A stretch of DNA of 64,000 nucleotides from Anthracocystis setariae (GCA_928724745.1 CAKMXJ010000002.1:868001-932000); one strand, 5' to 3'. Positions 10,701 to 21,595 are shown, counted from the first letter of the stretch. Translations and numbers: made by a program. Notes: generated from the letters alone by a model not told the origin.

Positions 10701-13296
10701 CCATCCACCCGGACCTTCTTATGGACCCCGTGATCCGCGTCAACCTGCTCATTCGGCTCAATATGCAAGTGTGCAGGGCTATCCAAATGCGTCGGCTGGC
10801 TCCCAACTGCAGCAACGTCCGAGCCATCAGCCATCGCCGCGCCCACAGTCCTACCCTTCCACCCCTGCGAGTTCACAGCCCTCAGCTCATCAGCAGCAAG
10901 CCCATCCATCGACGCAGAATGTGCAAGAAAGAGCTCAGACACTGTCACAGTCGTCCGGCCCGACTGGGAGTCGCGGACCGATGCAGCGGCAATCGTCAAG
11001 CTCCTTCGGTCAAGCGAGCAACGCCGAAGCCCACCGGCGCGACCCGCCTGTGCGCGCCAATGCTTCGGAGCGCTCATCTGGCTCTTCGTTCTCCAGTCAG
11101 ACCAGCTCGCAGCCAAGGCCTCTGTCCAGCGAAGACCGCGTCGGCAACCACTCGACCGAAGGTTCCATCAGCGCTCCTACGACAGCCAGGAGCTCACAAA
11201 GTGGAGTGGCGTCCAACACACCCTCGAACGTGGAAAATCGCTCCTCTTACGCTGAACAAGATCGTGAGCTTGGCGACGATGAACTTGCCAATGTTCGACC
11301 ATTACCTAAGCTGCCCTCGGCTACGACAACGCCGACCGAGTTGTCTAAGCCCGTGTCGAGCACGAGCAACCCAAGCTCCGCGCGCAAGTCGGAAGATGAG
11401 GATACTTTGCGTGCAGGTGAATGGGCTCAGCTGTGGCAAGCCTTGGACTCGAAAACGGACGCAAACGTTGGTGACACTGCAGTCAGCGGTGGCAGTGCAA
11501 GTGACGGCAACACGCCCATGGCCGGCGCCGGCACAGCTGCAGCAGCGCGCCCTCATGCAGGGGACGGTGTCGCGTCCAAGGTAGTGCTGCCGAGAGCACC
11601 GAGCCCGAGCATCGCGCCCGAAGAGAATGGCACCGTGATGTCGTTCGGTAACTTTGATGACGACGATTACGAGTCTGGAACTTGGGCACAACCGCTTGAT
11701 TCAGACACGAATGCGCCGCGTCTTCCTTTGCGATTGGACTCGGACGAAGAGACGGATGATCACCCCACACTGCAACCGGGTGAAGGCACCGCGATGCTAG
11801 GTATTCCGCTTTCTTCAAGTCCCAAGCGACCAGAGCTGCATTTGACAATCGATCCGACAGCAGGGCCCACGGTTCTGACGCCAACCAAGCAGCGACTCGG
11901 CATCCCGAACCGAAACTCGGCGCATCTGTCCTCAGCGCTCAGTGGCATCGGTCGGAGCAACTCATTTGCCCGTAGAGATGACGACTGGGCTTTCCGTCCT
12001 CCGCCAGAGCAACTGTATGAGAACCTGGACGACTTCTTCCCAAAGCACGATCTGGACAAGCCTCTGCTCGACACGGCTTCTGTGCCCGAAAGTCCCGCGG
12101 TCACCAGTCCGAAGGCCGATCCTGTCGTCGGCGCCGCTGCCAGTCACGCCGGAACTCACACGGGTGCGCTGCAGACGTTCAGCCAGCGCAGCCGTCACAA
12201 GAAATCGATCCGATTGGTCGCCCAGGATCGCAAACGGTTCTTGGACCGTGCAGAGAAGCGACCCTCTGCTCAGGAGACCCATCACAGTCTGTTGAGGCGG
12301 AGCAGCACCAAGCTGTGGGGCACCAAGGTAGTCGAGATGACGCCAGGCCAGGAGGCCGCCACTCCGGCCTCGACGTCGTCGTCGGGAGACTCGCCTGGGT
12401 CTGAGACCTCTTCGGCTAAGCCCGTGTTTAAGTGGGTCAAGGGTGACTTGATCGGTAAAGGAACGTACGGCCGAGTCTACCTTGCGCTGAATGCCACTAC
12501 AGGTGAAATGATTGCTGTCAAGCAGGTTGAGCTGCCTCGCACGGCGAGTGATCGCGAAGACTCGCGTCAGAAAGGAGTTGTGGCGGCGCTCAAGTCCGAG
12601 ATCGAGACGCTCAAGGATCTCGACCATCCTCACATTGTGTCGTACCTTGGATTTGAAGAGACGACGCAGTTCCTGAGCATTTTCCTCGAGTACGTTCCCG
12701 GTGGGTCGGTTGGAAGCTGTCTGCGCAAGCACGGCAAGTTTGAAGAGTCGACGATCAAGTCGTTCCTGCATCAGATCCTCGAGGGACTGGCGTACCTGCA
12801 TAGCAAGGGAATCTTGCATCGCGATTTGAAGGCGGACAACATCCTGGTTGATTTCGAAGGCATTTGCAAGATCTCTGATTTTGGCACGGTGCGTCGGTCG
12901 GATGATATCTACGGCAATGTCGAGAACATGTCGCTGCAGGGCTCGATCTTTTGGATGGCGCCCGAAGTGGTTTCGCTATCCAAGAAGGGGTATTCGGCCA
13001 AGATTGATATTTGGTCGCTGGGGTGTGTGGTGCTCGAGATGTTTGCGGGTCGACGTCCTTGGAGTGACGACGAAGCTGTTCAGGCCATGTTTAAGATCGG
13101 TGCTGAGAGAAAGGCACCTCCGATTCCTGCTGATGTTAAACTTAGCAAACAGGCGGCGCACTTTTTGAAAAATTGCTTCGAAGTCGATCCAGCAAAAAGA
13201 CCAACCGCACAACGTCTACTTGATCACGTCTTTTCGGTTCCAGACGAATCTTGGCACTTTCAACAAAGCGCCCTCTGGCGTTCTCTCCAACGTTGA
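7702..13296 (+). CDS. BCK1: BCK1-type MAP kinase kinase kinase (cell wall integrity pathway)
   Basis: An 1864-residue protein in a single exon starting at the ATG at 7702. The N-terminal 1570 residues are mostly disordered and rich in Ser, Pro, Gln and Thr. A folded segment at about 385-475 looks like a ubiquitin-fold Ras-binding or RA-like domain. The C-terminus is a complete protein kinase domain (about 1576-1850): glycine loop GKGTYGRVY, catalytic Lys 1607 in AVKQVEL, HRDLKADN with Asp 1708, DFG Asp 1726, and WMAPEVV. The text around the glycine loop closely resembles Bck1/Mkh1 kinases. In yeasts Bck1 acts below protein kinase C and phosphorylates the Mkk MAPKKs, which activate the Slt2/Mpk1 MAPK. 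The long N-terminus is typical of the family and is thought to be autoinhibitory. The gene converges on the APSES regulator, 509 bp apart. Ste11 is the alternative, but the domain order and loop sequence favour Bck1. Confidence 0.9.
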   Translation: MSYLPDAVATSPAASDHDPAWQLHSSTDSYLNWDAHTKAPPSQDQLARTTATPPLMSSLRSSSSVATPLAASAQTSIESSSTHSPSAPPLQPQTSSPEHPVSPSYFTKHYFHAPERTSSATSPSITLTGAPADPSAMASTQSATSSADTEAARTLRARASSVSASGPAANMPLSPTTSTKSTTSSGGFFASLRPSSPGNVAASTTKTQDGETFVKPRRPSSVFEHVGNVWERFGRKVHHTRTGTSDQQSGSSRARALSQVTPPIGLTPEISDPSDAPRSSPPGSVTSHTSPSQSTATDSECRTPATPVGETPVSLGVSQPLPSAPAYAAISNLSPALAEPQQDEPEELPYLAPEPPEPEARSKLTAASPTIQPSQRPSTLNRRRSSLFERVLIQVTDDNERFSVVDISGVDSADAIKERMFAKLHLFDADHSSFQLFRTEIGQAEATGPVVDDDSLLVLCLQMGDDRGTLKFLVHQTAPHPNSTVRAMPPPTSSSNQPRVLNEAHRASVAGSSGGHHLRTSSQSSKSSVSDALVHPDVLSADNSNDASNRNSTSSLSRSRAQARRVLPSAPPADELRSPIQASSGFGAQAAFQDRRSVASSSEGSPHEWAKHTGSVGEGTSAVIIKQRSTSASTNATEAPGSVSDGRRPSYVDGDTAFNASSHRQGRSEDAARDTPRRPSTAQAQGLTVHSARSMDDLQSSSQSSATTSETELRKQAGQDRDGRYPAASIMRPSTAAPSSLGAREGTAVHRQYSSDVQGTGRDFGNGVDPRMLQRNRSAQAVMSGGQQLLSQAPTRMQSTPQIRSPPSQHSHPAQNHIDPRFAGQLPVNMQARPPHLSARPQYTAPPNYGAPSQFAAQSFGQASRPGVPGYINEFGTRAPAPGSNFNTYHGHDPRLSANGVQGSLTPRPYSYHEQPPMHHQAAYRPFSQQIVAAPSPYRTREDPFTSRYFPASSSRQVSEFQIQAGRLEPGMTVQQTLRTQEAIRNAGSTAAGQSYLSQAHPPGPSYGPRDPRQPAHSAQYASVQGYPNASAGSQLQQRPSHQPSPRPQSYPSTPASSQPSAHQQQAHPSTQNVQERAQTLSQSSGPTGSRGPMQRQSSSSFGQASNAEAHRRDPPVRANASERSSGSSFSSQTSSQPRPLSSEDRVGNHSTEGSISAPTTARSSQSGVASNTPSNVENRSSYAEQDRELGDDELANVRPLPKLPSATTTPTELSKPVSSTSNPSSARKSEDEDTLRAGEWAQLWQALDSKTDANVGDTAVSGGSASDGNTPMAGAGTAAAARPHAGDGVASKVVLPRAPSPSIAPEENGTVMSFGNFDDDDYESGTWAQPLDSDTNAPRLPLRLDSDEETDDHPTLQPGEGTAMLGIPLSSSPKRPELHLTIDPTAGPTVLTPTKQRLGIPNRNSAHLSSALSGIGRSNSFARRDDDWAFRPPPEQLYENLDDFFPKHDLDKPLLDTASVPESPAVTSPKADPVVGAAASHAGTHTGALQTFSQRSRHKKSIRLVAQDRKRFLDRAEKRPSAQETHHSLLRRSSTKLWGTKVVEMTPGQEAATPASTSSSGDSPGSETSSAKPVFKWVKGDLIGKGTYGRVYLALNATTGEMIAVKQVELPRTASDREDSRQKGVVAALKSEIETLKDLDHPHIVSYLGFEETTQFLSIFLEYVPGGSVGSCLRKHGKFEESTIKSFLHQILEGLAYLHSKGILHRDLKADNILVDFEGICKISDFGTVRRSDDIYGNVENMSLQGSIFWMAPEVVSLSKKGYSAKIDIWSLGCVVLEMFAGRRPWSDDEAVQAMFKIGAERKAPPIPADVKLSKQAAHFLKNCFEVDPAKRPTAQRLLDHVFSVPDESWHFQQSALWRSLQR

Positions 13297-13805
13297 TCGT
13301 TTGGGGCTTGGGTTTGGGGTTTGGGTTTGGTTTTGTACACTCTAACCCCCTCCGACTCTCCTTCTTTTTGGTTTCCAGTCCAACGCTGTTGTGTTTAATA
13401 TCCCAAATCATCATACATGTGTCACAAAAGGAGAGAGTTGTGAAAGTTTAAGAGGTTGAAAATTTTAATCACACACACGCAGCACCACCACCACCACCAA
13501 CTACTAAGGCTGCCTCTCCAACGACAACGATTAGAGGAAGACCATAGAGGAACACCGAGATTATTTCTTGCAACATGTCTGTCACTGCGAAACAACATAC
13601 TTTTTTGGGCAAGAGCACAATGCAGAAAAAAAAAAGCGACGATGCTGGTAGTAGTAACAGTAGTGGGAACGACAGAATCACATTTTTTGGGCATGCAAGA
13701 TGAAGGAGGATCACAACGAACGGCGGGACAATTCCGATCAAGACAGAGGCCGTGTTGGGTTGACTTTTTTTTTGGCGAGGCATTCTTGTCACCTGCCTTC
13801 TTCTT
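13297..13805. other. Convergent intergenic region between BCK1-like and APSES genes
   Basis: A 509-bp tail-to-tail spacer that must hold both 3' UTRs. Apart from the G-rich tract just after the BCK1 stop, it has short A and T tracts (13625-13634 and about 13766-13775). No additional gene is visible. Confidence 0.5.
13303..13325 (+). promoter_or_regulatory. Candidate G-quadruplex in the 3' UTR of the BCK1-like gene
   Basis: Four runs of three or four G separated by 3-bp T/C spacers occur 7 bases after the TGA stop (GGGG-CTT-GGG-TTT-GGGG-TTT-GGG). This meets the usual G3+N1-7 quadruplex pattern on the sense strand, so it would be present in the mRNA. Function is not known. Confidence 0.5.
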
Positions 13806-15584
13806 TCACTCGTGGTGAATACCGTTGCCAGATCCAACACCCATCAGCATGTTGCCAGACATGGATGGCATGGCAGATCCTCGCTGAGGCATCGCCTTGT
13901 TCTTCTTGGTAAGCCGATCAGCCGACGTGTCAGGACTGTGCGCATCATCGCCATCAAGCTTGTAGCCGTTCGAACCACCGCTGCCGCTTCGTCGCATGTC
14001 GCCATCCGAAGGCGAAGCAGTGCCAGAGCCGTTGAGCTCCTCGGCATCATTCCAGGAGCGCTTCAGGCCCGAAACCTTGCGAGCTCCGTTGAGCATCCCA
14101 CCATTCGCAGCGGCACCCAAATTGGCAGCGCCATATGGGTCAGCGTGTCCGTTGTGGCCACCGACATTGTTGAGGTTGATCGGCGACGAGTGACGGCGAT
14201 TGACCGAGTCGGGTCGAGCCAGCTGCTGCGCCTGCGTCATAGGGTACTGTTGCTGTTGCTGCGAGTACGTGGGCGAAGAAGTGCCGTGGCTCGAGAGGCT
14301 CACATGCATCTGGGCCGAACCATTGTGCATCGACGAGGGCGAAGGCTGAGTGGTGGTGGGAGCAGAAGCGTGCCCCTGGTCGTGGGAACCAGTCCAGCTA
14401 GTGCTGCTGCTCAGGCCGCTGCCAAACCCCGAAGTGTCACCTTGAGAAGGGGTTGTGTTGGCTCGCATAAGCGGTGGTGCTTGCGTGGTTCCGTTGGCGC
14501 CGGGGCTGGGAAGGCCAGGTGCACGCTGACGTTGAGCCTGGCGCTCTTGGGCAGCGGCGATGACGGCAGCGGTTCTTGGGTAGTTGTCGGGGTGATACAG
14601 GAACGACTGGATGTTGGGCTCAAAAAGCGGGTAGAGCGCGTCGGCGATGCCGTTCTGCTCGGCCAGCTGCTTGGCGCGGGCAAACGAGATCCAAACACCT
14701 TTGAGGTGCATGGCACCAACCTTGACGACGATTCGCTCCTTCTCGTTCTTTAGGATACCATCGCGCTTGCCACGAGACATGCCGCAGACGTTCAGAAGCT
14801 TGGTACCGTTGATCATGTTGTTGTCGTGTCGTCGGGCGACACAGACACCACGAGCATCGACCTGGAAACACAAGGTTCCCTCGTCCTCCCACAGCGTGGT
14901 CGTGACGCGGTGTCGTCCAGCCAGAGGCAATTGGGTCGAATACTGAGGAGCCGAGGTGTACGAAGGCGAAGAGAGGTGGGTAGAGCCGTTCAGGTGGCTG
15001 TGGGAACCATCGCCGTTCATAAAGTAGGCAGAAGAGTGGCTGTGAGTGTGGGTAGGGGTGTGCGAGCCAAGGTGGTGGCCGCTGTAGCTGTATCCCGTGT
15101 GCTGACCGTGGTGCATCATCATGCCATTGACACCAGCGTGGTAAGTGGCGCCGTTAGCAGCAGGAGTGGTAGGGGCGGTGGTACCGTTGGTGTAGCCATA
15201 GCCGCTAGCGTACTGAGAGTAGGCATTGTGGCCGTAGGGGCTAGGGCTACCGCCGTAGACGGGAGCCGAGGGGTACCCATAAGGCGACCAGCTCGAGCTG
15301 TGACCACCGTTGACAGGGCTAGCAAGCGCGCCGTGAGAGTGAGCGTGGTGACCCGAATGATGGTGATGGGTGCTGTGGTGAGCGTGGCCTTCGCCGTACA
15401 TGGAACCAGAAGCGGAGCCAGGGGCACTGCCGGAGGCAGATGCGGGCACCGAGCCAGATCGGACGGCCGAGTCGGCAACGGCAGCAGCGGCTACACCAGC
15501 GTCACGTCCAGCCACAGGCGCAGGCGAGTTGGCGCCATAGCCACCATTGCCATGGCCGTGGTGAAGGGGAGATGCCGTAGACAT
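13806..15584 (-). CDS. ust1: APSES-type transcription factor (StuA/Efg1/Ust1-like)
   Basis: A 592-residue protein with one APSES (KilA-N type) DNA-binding domain at about 225-340, showing [28 protein letters not shown] and [12 protein letters not shown], which are hallmark segments of the StuA/Efg1/Sok2/Phd1 group. No ankyrin repeats follow, so it is not the Swi4/Swi6/Mbp1 type. The N-terminus is Gly/Ala/Ser/His/Tyr-rich and the C-terminus Gln/Ser-rich, probably activation or interaction regions. A basic cluster TKKNK near residue 565 could be a nuclear signal. Known relatives control dimorphism, conidiation or sporulation and pathogenic development; in the corn smut the gene is called ust1. 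The ATG at 15584 opens the protein and no intron is needed. About 6 kb of sequence upstream has no convincing gene, which suggests complex regulation. Identity as APSES is firm; orthology to ust1 is inferred. Confidence 0.9.
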   Translation of the reverse strand: MSTASPLHHGHGNGGYGANSPAPVAGRDAGVAAAAVADSAVRSGSVPASASGSAPGSASGSMYGEGHAHHSTHHHHSGHHAHSHGALASPVNGGHSSSWSPYGYPSAPVYGGSPSPYGHNAYSQYASGYGYTNGTTAPTTPAANGATYHAGVNGMMMHHGQHTGYSYSGHHLGSHTPTHTHSHSSAYFMNGDGSHSHLNGSTHLSSPSYTSAPQYSTQLPLAGRHRVTTTLWEDEGTLCFQVDARGVCVARRHDNNMINGTKLLNVCGMSRGKRDGILKNEKERIVVKVGAMHLKGVWISFARAKQLAEQNGIADALYPLFEPNIQSFLYHPDNYPRTAAVIAAAQERQAQRQRAPGLPSPGANGTTQAPPLMRANTTPSQGDTSGFGSGLSSSTSWTGSHDQGHASAPTTTQPSPSSMHNGSAQMHVSLSSHGTSSPTYSQQQQQYPMTQAQQLARPDSVNRRHSSPINLNNVGGHNGHADPYGAANLGAAANGGMLNGARKVSGLKRSWNDAEELNGSGTASPSDGDMRRSGSGGSNGYKLDGDDAHSPDTSADRLTKKNKAMPQRGSAMPSMSGNMLMGVGSGNGIHHE

Positions 15585-16550
15585 GTTGTCGAGCGATAGA
15601 AGAGGGTTTAGACAAGCAGCGATGTGCTTCCTGTGCTAGGTCCGAGATGGGAACGAAAACTCCAGGGGAAGACAGCCTTGCAGGGTGGCAGAGAGCTGTT
15701 GAAAGATGGCAAAGGAACAAAACGGAGCTATGAATCCGCAATCGAAGAAACGAAATATGCAAGAAAGAGTCCTTAGGGGAGTGATGGGAAGCTTGGAGCA
15801 GAAAAGGTATGCAGTGGGAACGAGCAAGGATGCGTGCCTGTCCGAACGGGATCTGGACTTGAAGACTTCTCCTTGGATGCTAAACGAAAGCGGCGTGGTG
15901 CGGTGAGCCGGACTGCGATAAAGATGCGAATGAAGCCCAAACTGGAGGAGAGGAGCGAGGTAAAGTGCTTGAAGTCGAAGTCAAAGGGCTGAATAAAGGC
16001 GCCAAGAATGGGGAGCGATCGCGTGAACCACAGGATGCCAAAAGAGGCGCTGGGGAAGCTTGAACTGATCGAAAGATATTCGAAACCACCACCGAAAACG
16101 AGCTGGGGGCGCGAAGCAAACGCGAAGCGACCAAGAGCCACGAGATGAGCTGAAGGATGAAAAGAACCTCGTTTCGCGTCGACAGCGACAAGAAACGCGT
16201 TTTGAAGAGGAAGAAGAGCAACAAAGAGAAGGTCAAGATAGGAGCTGGTTGGGATGGACGTATTCAGCTGCACCTCTGTAGGAAGGATGAAGCTGGAGAA
16301 GATCGTCGTTGAAGAAAGGCAAGGTCGGTTGAAGAAGAGGGACCGAAGAGCAGCAAATGGACCAAAAGGACACGCAGGTTGCAGATTTGCTTGGTGAGCG
16401 GCAGCAGCAGCAGCTGAAGAAGCAGAGTCGCAGCAAATTGCAGAGGCGCAAGCGCAGCTCAAACAGCACAAGGATGCAGGGCGGGCGAAGAACAGCGCCC
16501 ATTCAGACTAAGGCGTCTTCTCCCTGTCGCAGGAAAGAAAAGTGAAGAAG

Positions 16551-16578
<28 letters not shown>
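16551..16578 (+). repeat. Poly(A) tract of 28 bases
   Basis: An uninterrupted run of 28 A on the plus strand, about 970 bp upstream of the APSES start codon. It is T on the sense strand of that gene. Confidence 0.9.
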
Positions 16579-16581
<3 letters not shown>

Positions 16582-17270
16582 GTTGGGCCAGAGAGAGGCG
16601 AGCAGGTCAAACAAGGACGTGCCGCTGCTGGTCCGCGCAGGTGAACTTAGCTCGCTGGCTTTGCCTCGCGGGAGGTGGAAAAAAAGGTAAAGTTAAAAAA
16701 ACCGAGCGTGCGTGCTCAAACGCGTAGGCAGCTCTCGGCCAGTGAAAGAATAAGGTGCAGCCGCGGAAGCTTGATGCCGTGTGCCACTCAAATTGTGCTT
16801 TTTCAAGCAGCGACCCTGCTCGACTCATCCCTGTGCAGTTTTTTTTTTTTGCACACTTGCCCGCCTTGCTCTCCCCCTCTCCCCCTTTTTTCGGTTTTCT
16901 TGCACTGCCGTGGTGCCTTGGCTCCGCCACACGCACGTCCACTCGAAAGCACTTTTGCTCACTTTTGCACACACACGCACGCACTCACGCACGCACGCAT
17001 GCTTGATTGAATGCTTTTTCGACTTGTTCTGCCTGCCTGCCTGCCTGGCCTGGCCTGGCTCGAGCAGTTGGATCTGCACCTCGTGCATTTGGAAAGACCA
17101 ACAAAAGACCAACTTTGATCTGCCATTTGAAACTGCATCTTTCTTTTGCCCTGCAGCTATTTGAATTACAGCACGCCTAGCCCATTGTAATGCACTGTAC
17201 CGTGTTGTACTTGAAAGCGTTGCTGCCCTCGGATTGCCGCCCGGTCTCTCCCTTGCTTTTGAGGAAGAGG

Positions 17271-17294
17271 AAAAAAAAAAAAAAAAAAAAAAAA
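17271..17294 (+). repeat. Poly(A) tract of 24 bases
   Basis: An uninterrupted run of 24 A preceded by GGAAGAGG, about 1.7 kb upstream of the APSES start codon. Confidence 0.9.
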
Positions 17295-19620
17295 GGTTTT
17301 GGACTTGCTCTTGCAGCGAATCAGCTGCAGCTGTCCTTGCTCACGGCTGCGAAAAACGATTTTTAGTGGTGGCGGCTCTGCTCATTGGCTCGAGTCCAAG
17401 GGAACACCGGTCCAATCTCGTCCGCTCCGCTCTTCTGCCCTTCGTGTCTTGGTCTGGGAATGAGATCGGTCAATTCGACGCTTGCCAAATGGCGACGGTG
17501 GTTTACAGCTGTATCGCCACGCCTATGTTGCACTTGAGTCCAAACAAGCGATCAACCCTAGATCGATCGATGCCGTGTTTGTCAGAGTGGCCAACGGGTC
17601 AGCAAAGCCGGTGGACAGCGCGAGGCTGACCTTCAGTGAAACATTGGAATCTGTAATTCGACCGACTGTTTCTGATCAGAAAGAATACACAAGACGAATC
17701 CACGCTGTTGTCCACTTGGCAGAGGCGATGCCACTGTAGCCAAGCTTGGCCTCGGCTGCCAATCAGTCCGGACCGCCTTGACACCGATAGACTGTTGTGT
17801 GAGAGTTACAGGTGTGCTTTGGTTGTGGCCGGCCGGGCGAGCGAGCGAAGGAGCGAGCGAGCGAGCGGATTGAAGTAACAAATTGGTTTGCTGGCCAAAC
17901 TGAAAACCACGAATTTCCGACTCTAGTTTCGCTTGACCTCGCTCCGCTTCGCTCTGTGAAATCGCTGTAACCCAGTCACGGTCTGCTGAACCCCTCGCTT
18001 CCGCTTCGCCCCCTTTCTTCCCCCTTCCCTGCTACGCACCCCAAATTTTTTTTTCGTTCTCCGTTCCTCGTGCTAGTTTAAGACCTCACTTCGGTGTGAT
18101 TGTGAACAATTTTGAACCCTACGAGAATTCTAAAACCGCCACACCGGTGTAGCCGAAGGATTGACCGCCGAAGCGTCAACCGTTGGGCTCTCACCGAAGG
18201 TGTGTGCTGCTGTATTGTATTGATATGCAGGGAACCTGCAGTTCCCTCTCTCAAAGGCTCTCTGGCTCTGCTGCCACTCGCAGCGGATCCACCGTTGGTA
18301 TCCGTAGAACTACCTCGCCCTGCACTGCACTCCAGTCCTGTACTGTACTGTGCTGTGCTTGCAGAATTGTAAGATGTGACCAAAGTACGGTTGACTGACT
18401 AATGATGTGTGTCCTGCACTCATGCCTGTTTCATGCGCCGATAGACTAGCGCAACGTCGGGCAACTCAGACTCGAACGAGGCTCGGGACCTGTCGTGGAA
18501 AAGATTTTCCTACCGGCCGCTCTTGACTGCCAGGCCAGTCCTTTCAATTCGTCCTGCTGCTCCCTTATCTCGTCTCCCTTTGTACTGTGCTGTGCAGTAC
18601 TCTGTACTGTGACAGTGAAAGGAAGAGCTTCTTATCTCATACCCTTCGCAGACCTAAATGCGCAGATAGGATTTGATAACGCACTAGCTCGTTGCAAACA
18701 AGCTGTCTCGCTCAGCCGCACGTTACTGTAATGTACTGTACCCGTCCAGTATGCGACTGCCACACTTGATTTTCTTGTCGCATGAACCCTGGTCGAACCC
18801 GAAAACGTTTTTTTCATCCATGCACCGCCAAAATGAAATGCGCAGCGTAGCGGATCTTTTCAAGTCCTCGTTTCTCGTTGGTGGGTGGTGGTGGTTGGCC
18901 GTGGCCCGTGCGGAGCTTGCCATTGCTCCTTGTTCTCGTGTCATCTGAGGAGGAGGAAACACGACCTGGAAAGGCGGCAGGTTTGAGTCGATTGGGCAAG
19001 GCGCTGTCAGCAGCGCGAGAGGAGATCGGAAACGTCGGCTCCTCGAAACACGCCGAGATGGATGACACCTTACAGTTCTTGGAACGCGGCACGAAGAAAG
19101 CCCGCCGTTGGTCGGAACAGACGGCGGAGTGCTGCTGCAGCATGTTTGTTTGGTGCACTTTTGCACTGGCTAAATGTTGACCTCCTCGCCCCCCTTCCAG
19201 GTTACTGTACAGTATCATTCACATATGATTTGCCCCGTTGCGTGTGTTGGTACTTCGCCTCGTGTCTCTAGACTACGGTGTTGAGTTGGTCTGTGTCGGC
19301 AAGGGGCAACGAACAATGACCGGGGCAGGAGCACAACATCACTTTTTTATCCGCCCAGCCAGTATGGGAGCGAATGCCCCACCGGCAATCGATCGTTCAC
19401 CATCTGCACCCCGCTCTAATGTCAATTATGGTGTGGTGGAACAAAGCAATCCCAACCAAAGATTTGCGCTGGGCGGTCAAGGCGGACATCAATACGGTAC
19501 AGTATATCAAGTACAGTACAGAACAGAGAGAGCCAAACTCATGTGGAACAGTCACTGGCTTCGTCATCAAGATTCATGGCTCTTTTGCCAAGCTGCAGGA
19601 CCGCTTCTCCAAGCCATAGC

Positions 19621-19655
19621 GCACTGCACTGCACTGCACTGTACAGTACAGTATA
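19621..19655 (+). repeat. GCACT/TACAG short repeats, the densest copy of the dispersed motif
   Basis: Four copies of GCACT lead into CTGTACAGTACAGTA. This is one of about eight TACTGTAC-type loci between 18.3 and 20 kb. It contains the palindromic core TGTACA and the ACTGTACAGT inverted unit. Confidence 0.75.
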
Positions 19656-21137
19656 TTAATATTGCTGTGCTTGTGTTCTTGTCTGACCAGACATGAGCAA
19701 CTCCGCCCTACGCGGGAAGCAGGTACAGTGGAGCACATCATGGAATTGAGAGAGCGCAGCATGCCAGATGTAAGTTTTTCATGTCCCAAAGTTGCCGACC
19801 GGACCTCGGCAGTGCACCAAGTGGAAAGAGTGGGAGAGGACAAACTTTGAATTGACTGCCCAGCACTGTAATGGTGTACATCTTGGCAGCCGCTCGTCCG
19901 CAACACTGTGTACAGTACTGTAAAATACATCCCCTGTGCAAGTAGGATTGCCGTCTCAAGGCTTCGGGTCTCAATCGCATGAGCATGCTAGCCCAGTCTT
20001 GATTCGAGCAAGATAACCGCAGAGACTCTCGTCTCGGTCCAAGGCGCAAAAGTGAAGATTTCGCGCATCAGCCGGGAGGTCATCACAGTCCAGAGTAGAT
20101 CGGGATTCCGTCGGCAAGCTGCAAAGACCAAGAGCCGACCTTGTGACGCCGCGCCAGCAGTTGGCCTGGCCTTGGAGCGCCTTGACCGATGCTCTGACCA
20201 ACGTTTTGCGCTACAAGGCCGAAAAACATGATAACCCAACACACACAGCCGACGGATCGGAAGATACACCGCTTACACAGCCTTGTCGCTCTTTTTCCCC
20301 TCGATCTGATCGATCTCGTTTCGGACCACGTTGCCATCACACGCACGCTCCGATGATATACTGGCTACTGGCGGGGGCATGTTCGGGAGTGATCGCGCTG
20401 AGGAAGGGAAGCGGGGGGGGCGGCAAGGGGGGCAAAAGGCCGGGTCAAAAGCTGCGACTTCGGCTACAGACAGAGGGACGCCAGCAGCAACCCATCTCGC
20501 ATCCGCTGCAAGCTCTGTGCTATGCTGGTCAGTGCGTGCGTGCGTGTCTGTCTGTTAGACGTCGAGAAGCTGCAGCTGCTCCCTTGCGTGATCGACATGG
20601 CATTGCAGAATTATTTGACAGCCTTTTAATCGAACGTACCGAAAAAATCGGCTGAAATCATGCACAAAAAGCAAGCCGAAAAAAATTCAAGATTCACGAT
20701 TGCAGCTGCACATGCAACTAAACTCACTTGCTCGTGTGTGTGTGTGTGTGTGTTTCCGAACCTGCGTTAGTGTCGCCTCCCCAGCCTCGTTTGCGTTGCA
20801 TGGCACAGACGGTCCACATGAAAAGCTGTACGGCACAGTACCGGTTGCAAACACCTGCAGACTGCAATGCGACATGCCGATATGAATGACCTGCTCTGAT
20901 GATGCACACTTGCTTCAGATTGCCTTTGAGATGGACGACTCATGATATTAGCATGTCATGCATACGCGATGGTGCGCAACAAATGCACGTTGACCAGGTC
21001 TCAACCCATACATGTCGTTCGTAAAAGGCTCCACCGAAAACCCACTCACCCCACAAACAGCTCCATTCCCTCCTCCCATCCCAACACGAGCGTCGCCACA
21101 AACCCGATATGCCCGCTGCAACCACCCATCATCGTCG

Positions 21138-21595
21138 GAGCGATTTCACTCGGTGCACCCCATGCAGGTGGTATTGCACAGACTGCCCCTCAATTTTTGA
21201 TTTCACAGAGTGCCCCTCAAAGCGGATCTGAAGGTAGAATTATTTTGAGCCACACAACCATTGCAAACCCAACTTCTTTGCCCTTTTTTCCCCATCCTTC
21301 AAGACAAAGATGCACCCAAACCATCTGTATCTATAGTTGACAGTCTTCCTGTGCGAGCAATGGTCTTTAGGTCTCAACTTTGCTTTGACAGGTGGGCTAA
21401 AATTGCCAAAGAAGAAGAGGGGTGAAAAAACAGGAAATAGATGGAAAAAAAAGAAAAAGAAAAAACGATTTTATTGCAAAAATGGCCAGAGTTGACGTGT
21501 TTGGCAGGGAAAGGAGGGGTATTCTATGAAATCAAAATCTGAGGGGCAGTCTGTGGAATTAGAAGCATGACGGGTGCACTGAGTGAAATCGCTCT
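21138..21595. repeat. Inverted repeat with about 83-bp arms
   Basis: The arm at 21138-21220 and the reverse complement of 21514-21595 align over their full length with shared blocks such as GAGCGATTTCACT, GTGCACCC, CACAGACTGCCCCTCA and TTTTGATTTCA. By eye the identity is near 80 percent. The spacer is about 290 bp. Each arm also has an internal partial duplication of a TTTCACAGACTGCCCCTCA-like unit. It could be a MITE-like or foldback element, or an inverted duplication. It encodes nothing that I recognise. Confidence 0.75.

Noticed and set aside
13301..13332. Internal telomere-like repeat (TTTGGGG/TTTGGG)
   Set aside because: The unit differs from the TTAGGG-type telomere repeat of basidiomycetes and the array is too short; I list it as a possible quadruplex instead.
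15773..16471. A 232-codon minus-strand open frame upstream of the APSES gene
   Set aside because: It is a Ser/Phe/Leu-rich translation of a C/T-rich leader, with no recognisable domain or family resemblance. I treat it as leader sequence.
20942..21340. A 132-codon plus-strand frame covering one arm of the inverted repeat
   Set aside because: The apparent similarity with other sequence in the window comes from the inverted repeat itself; no coding signal or domain is seen.
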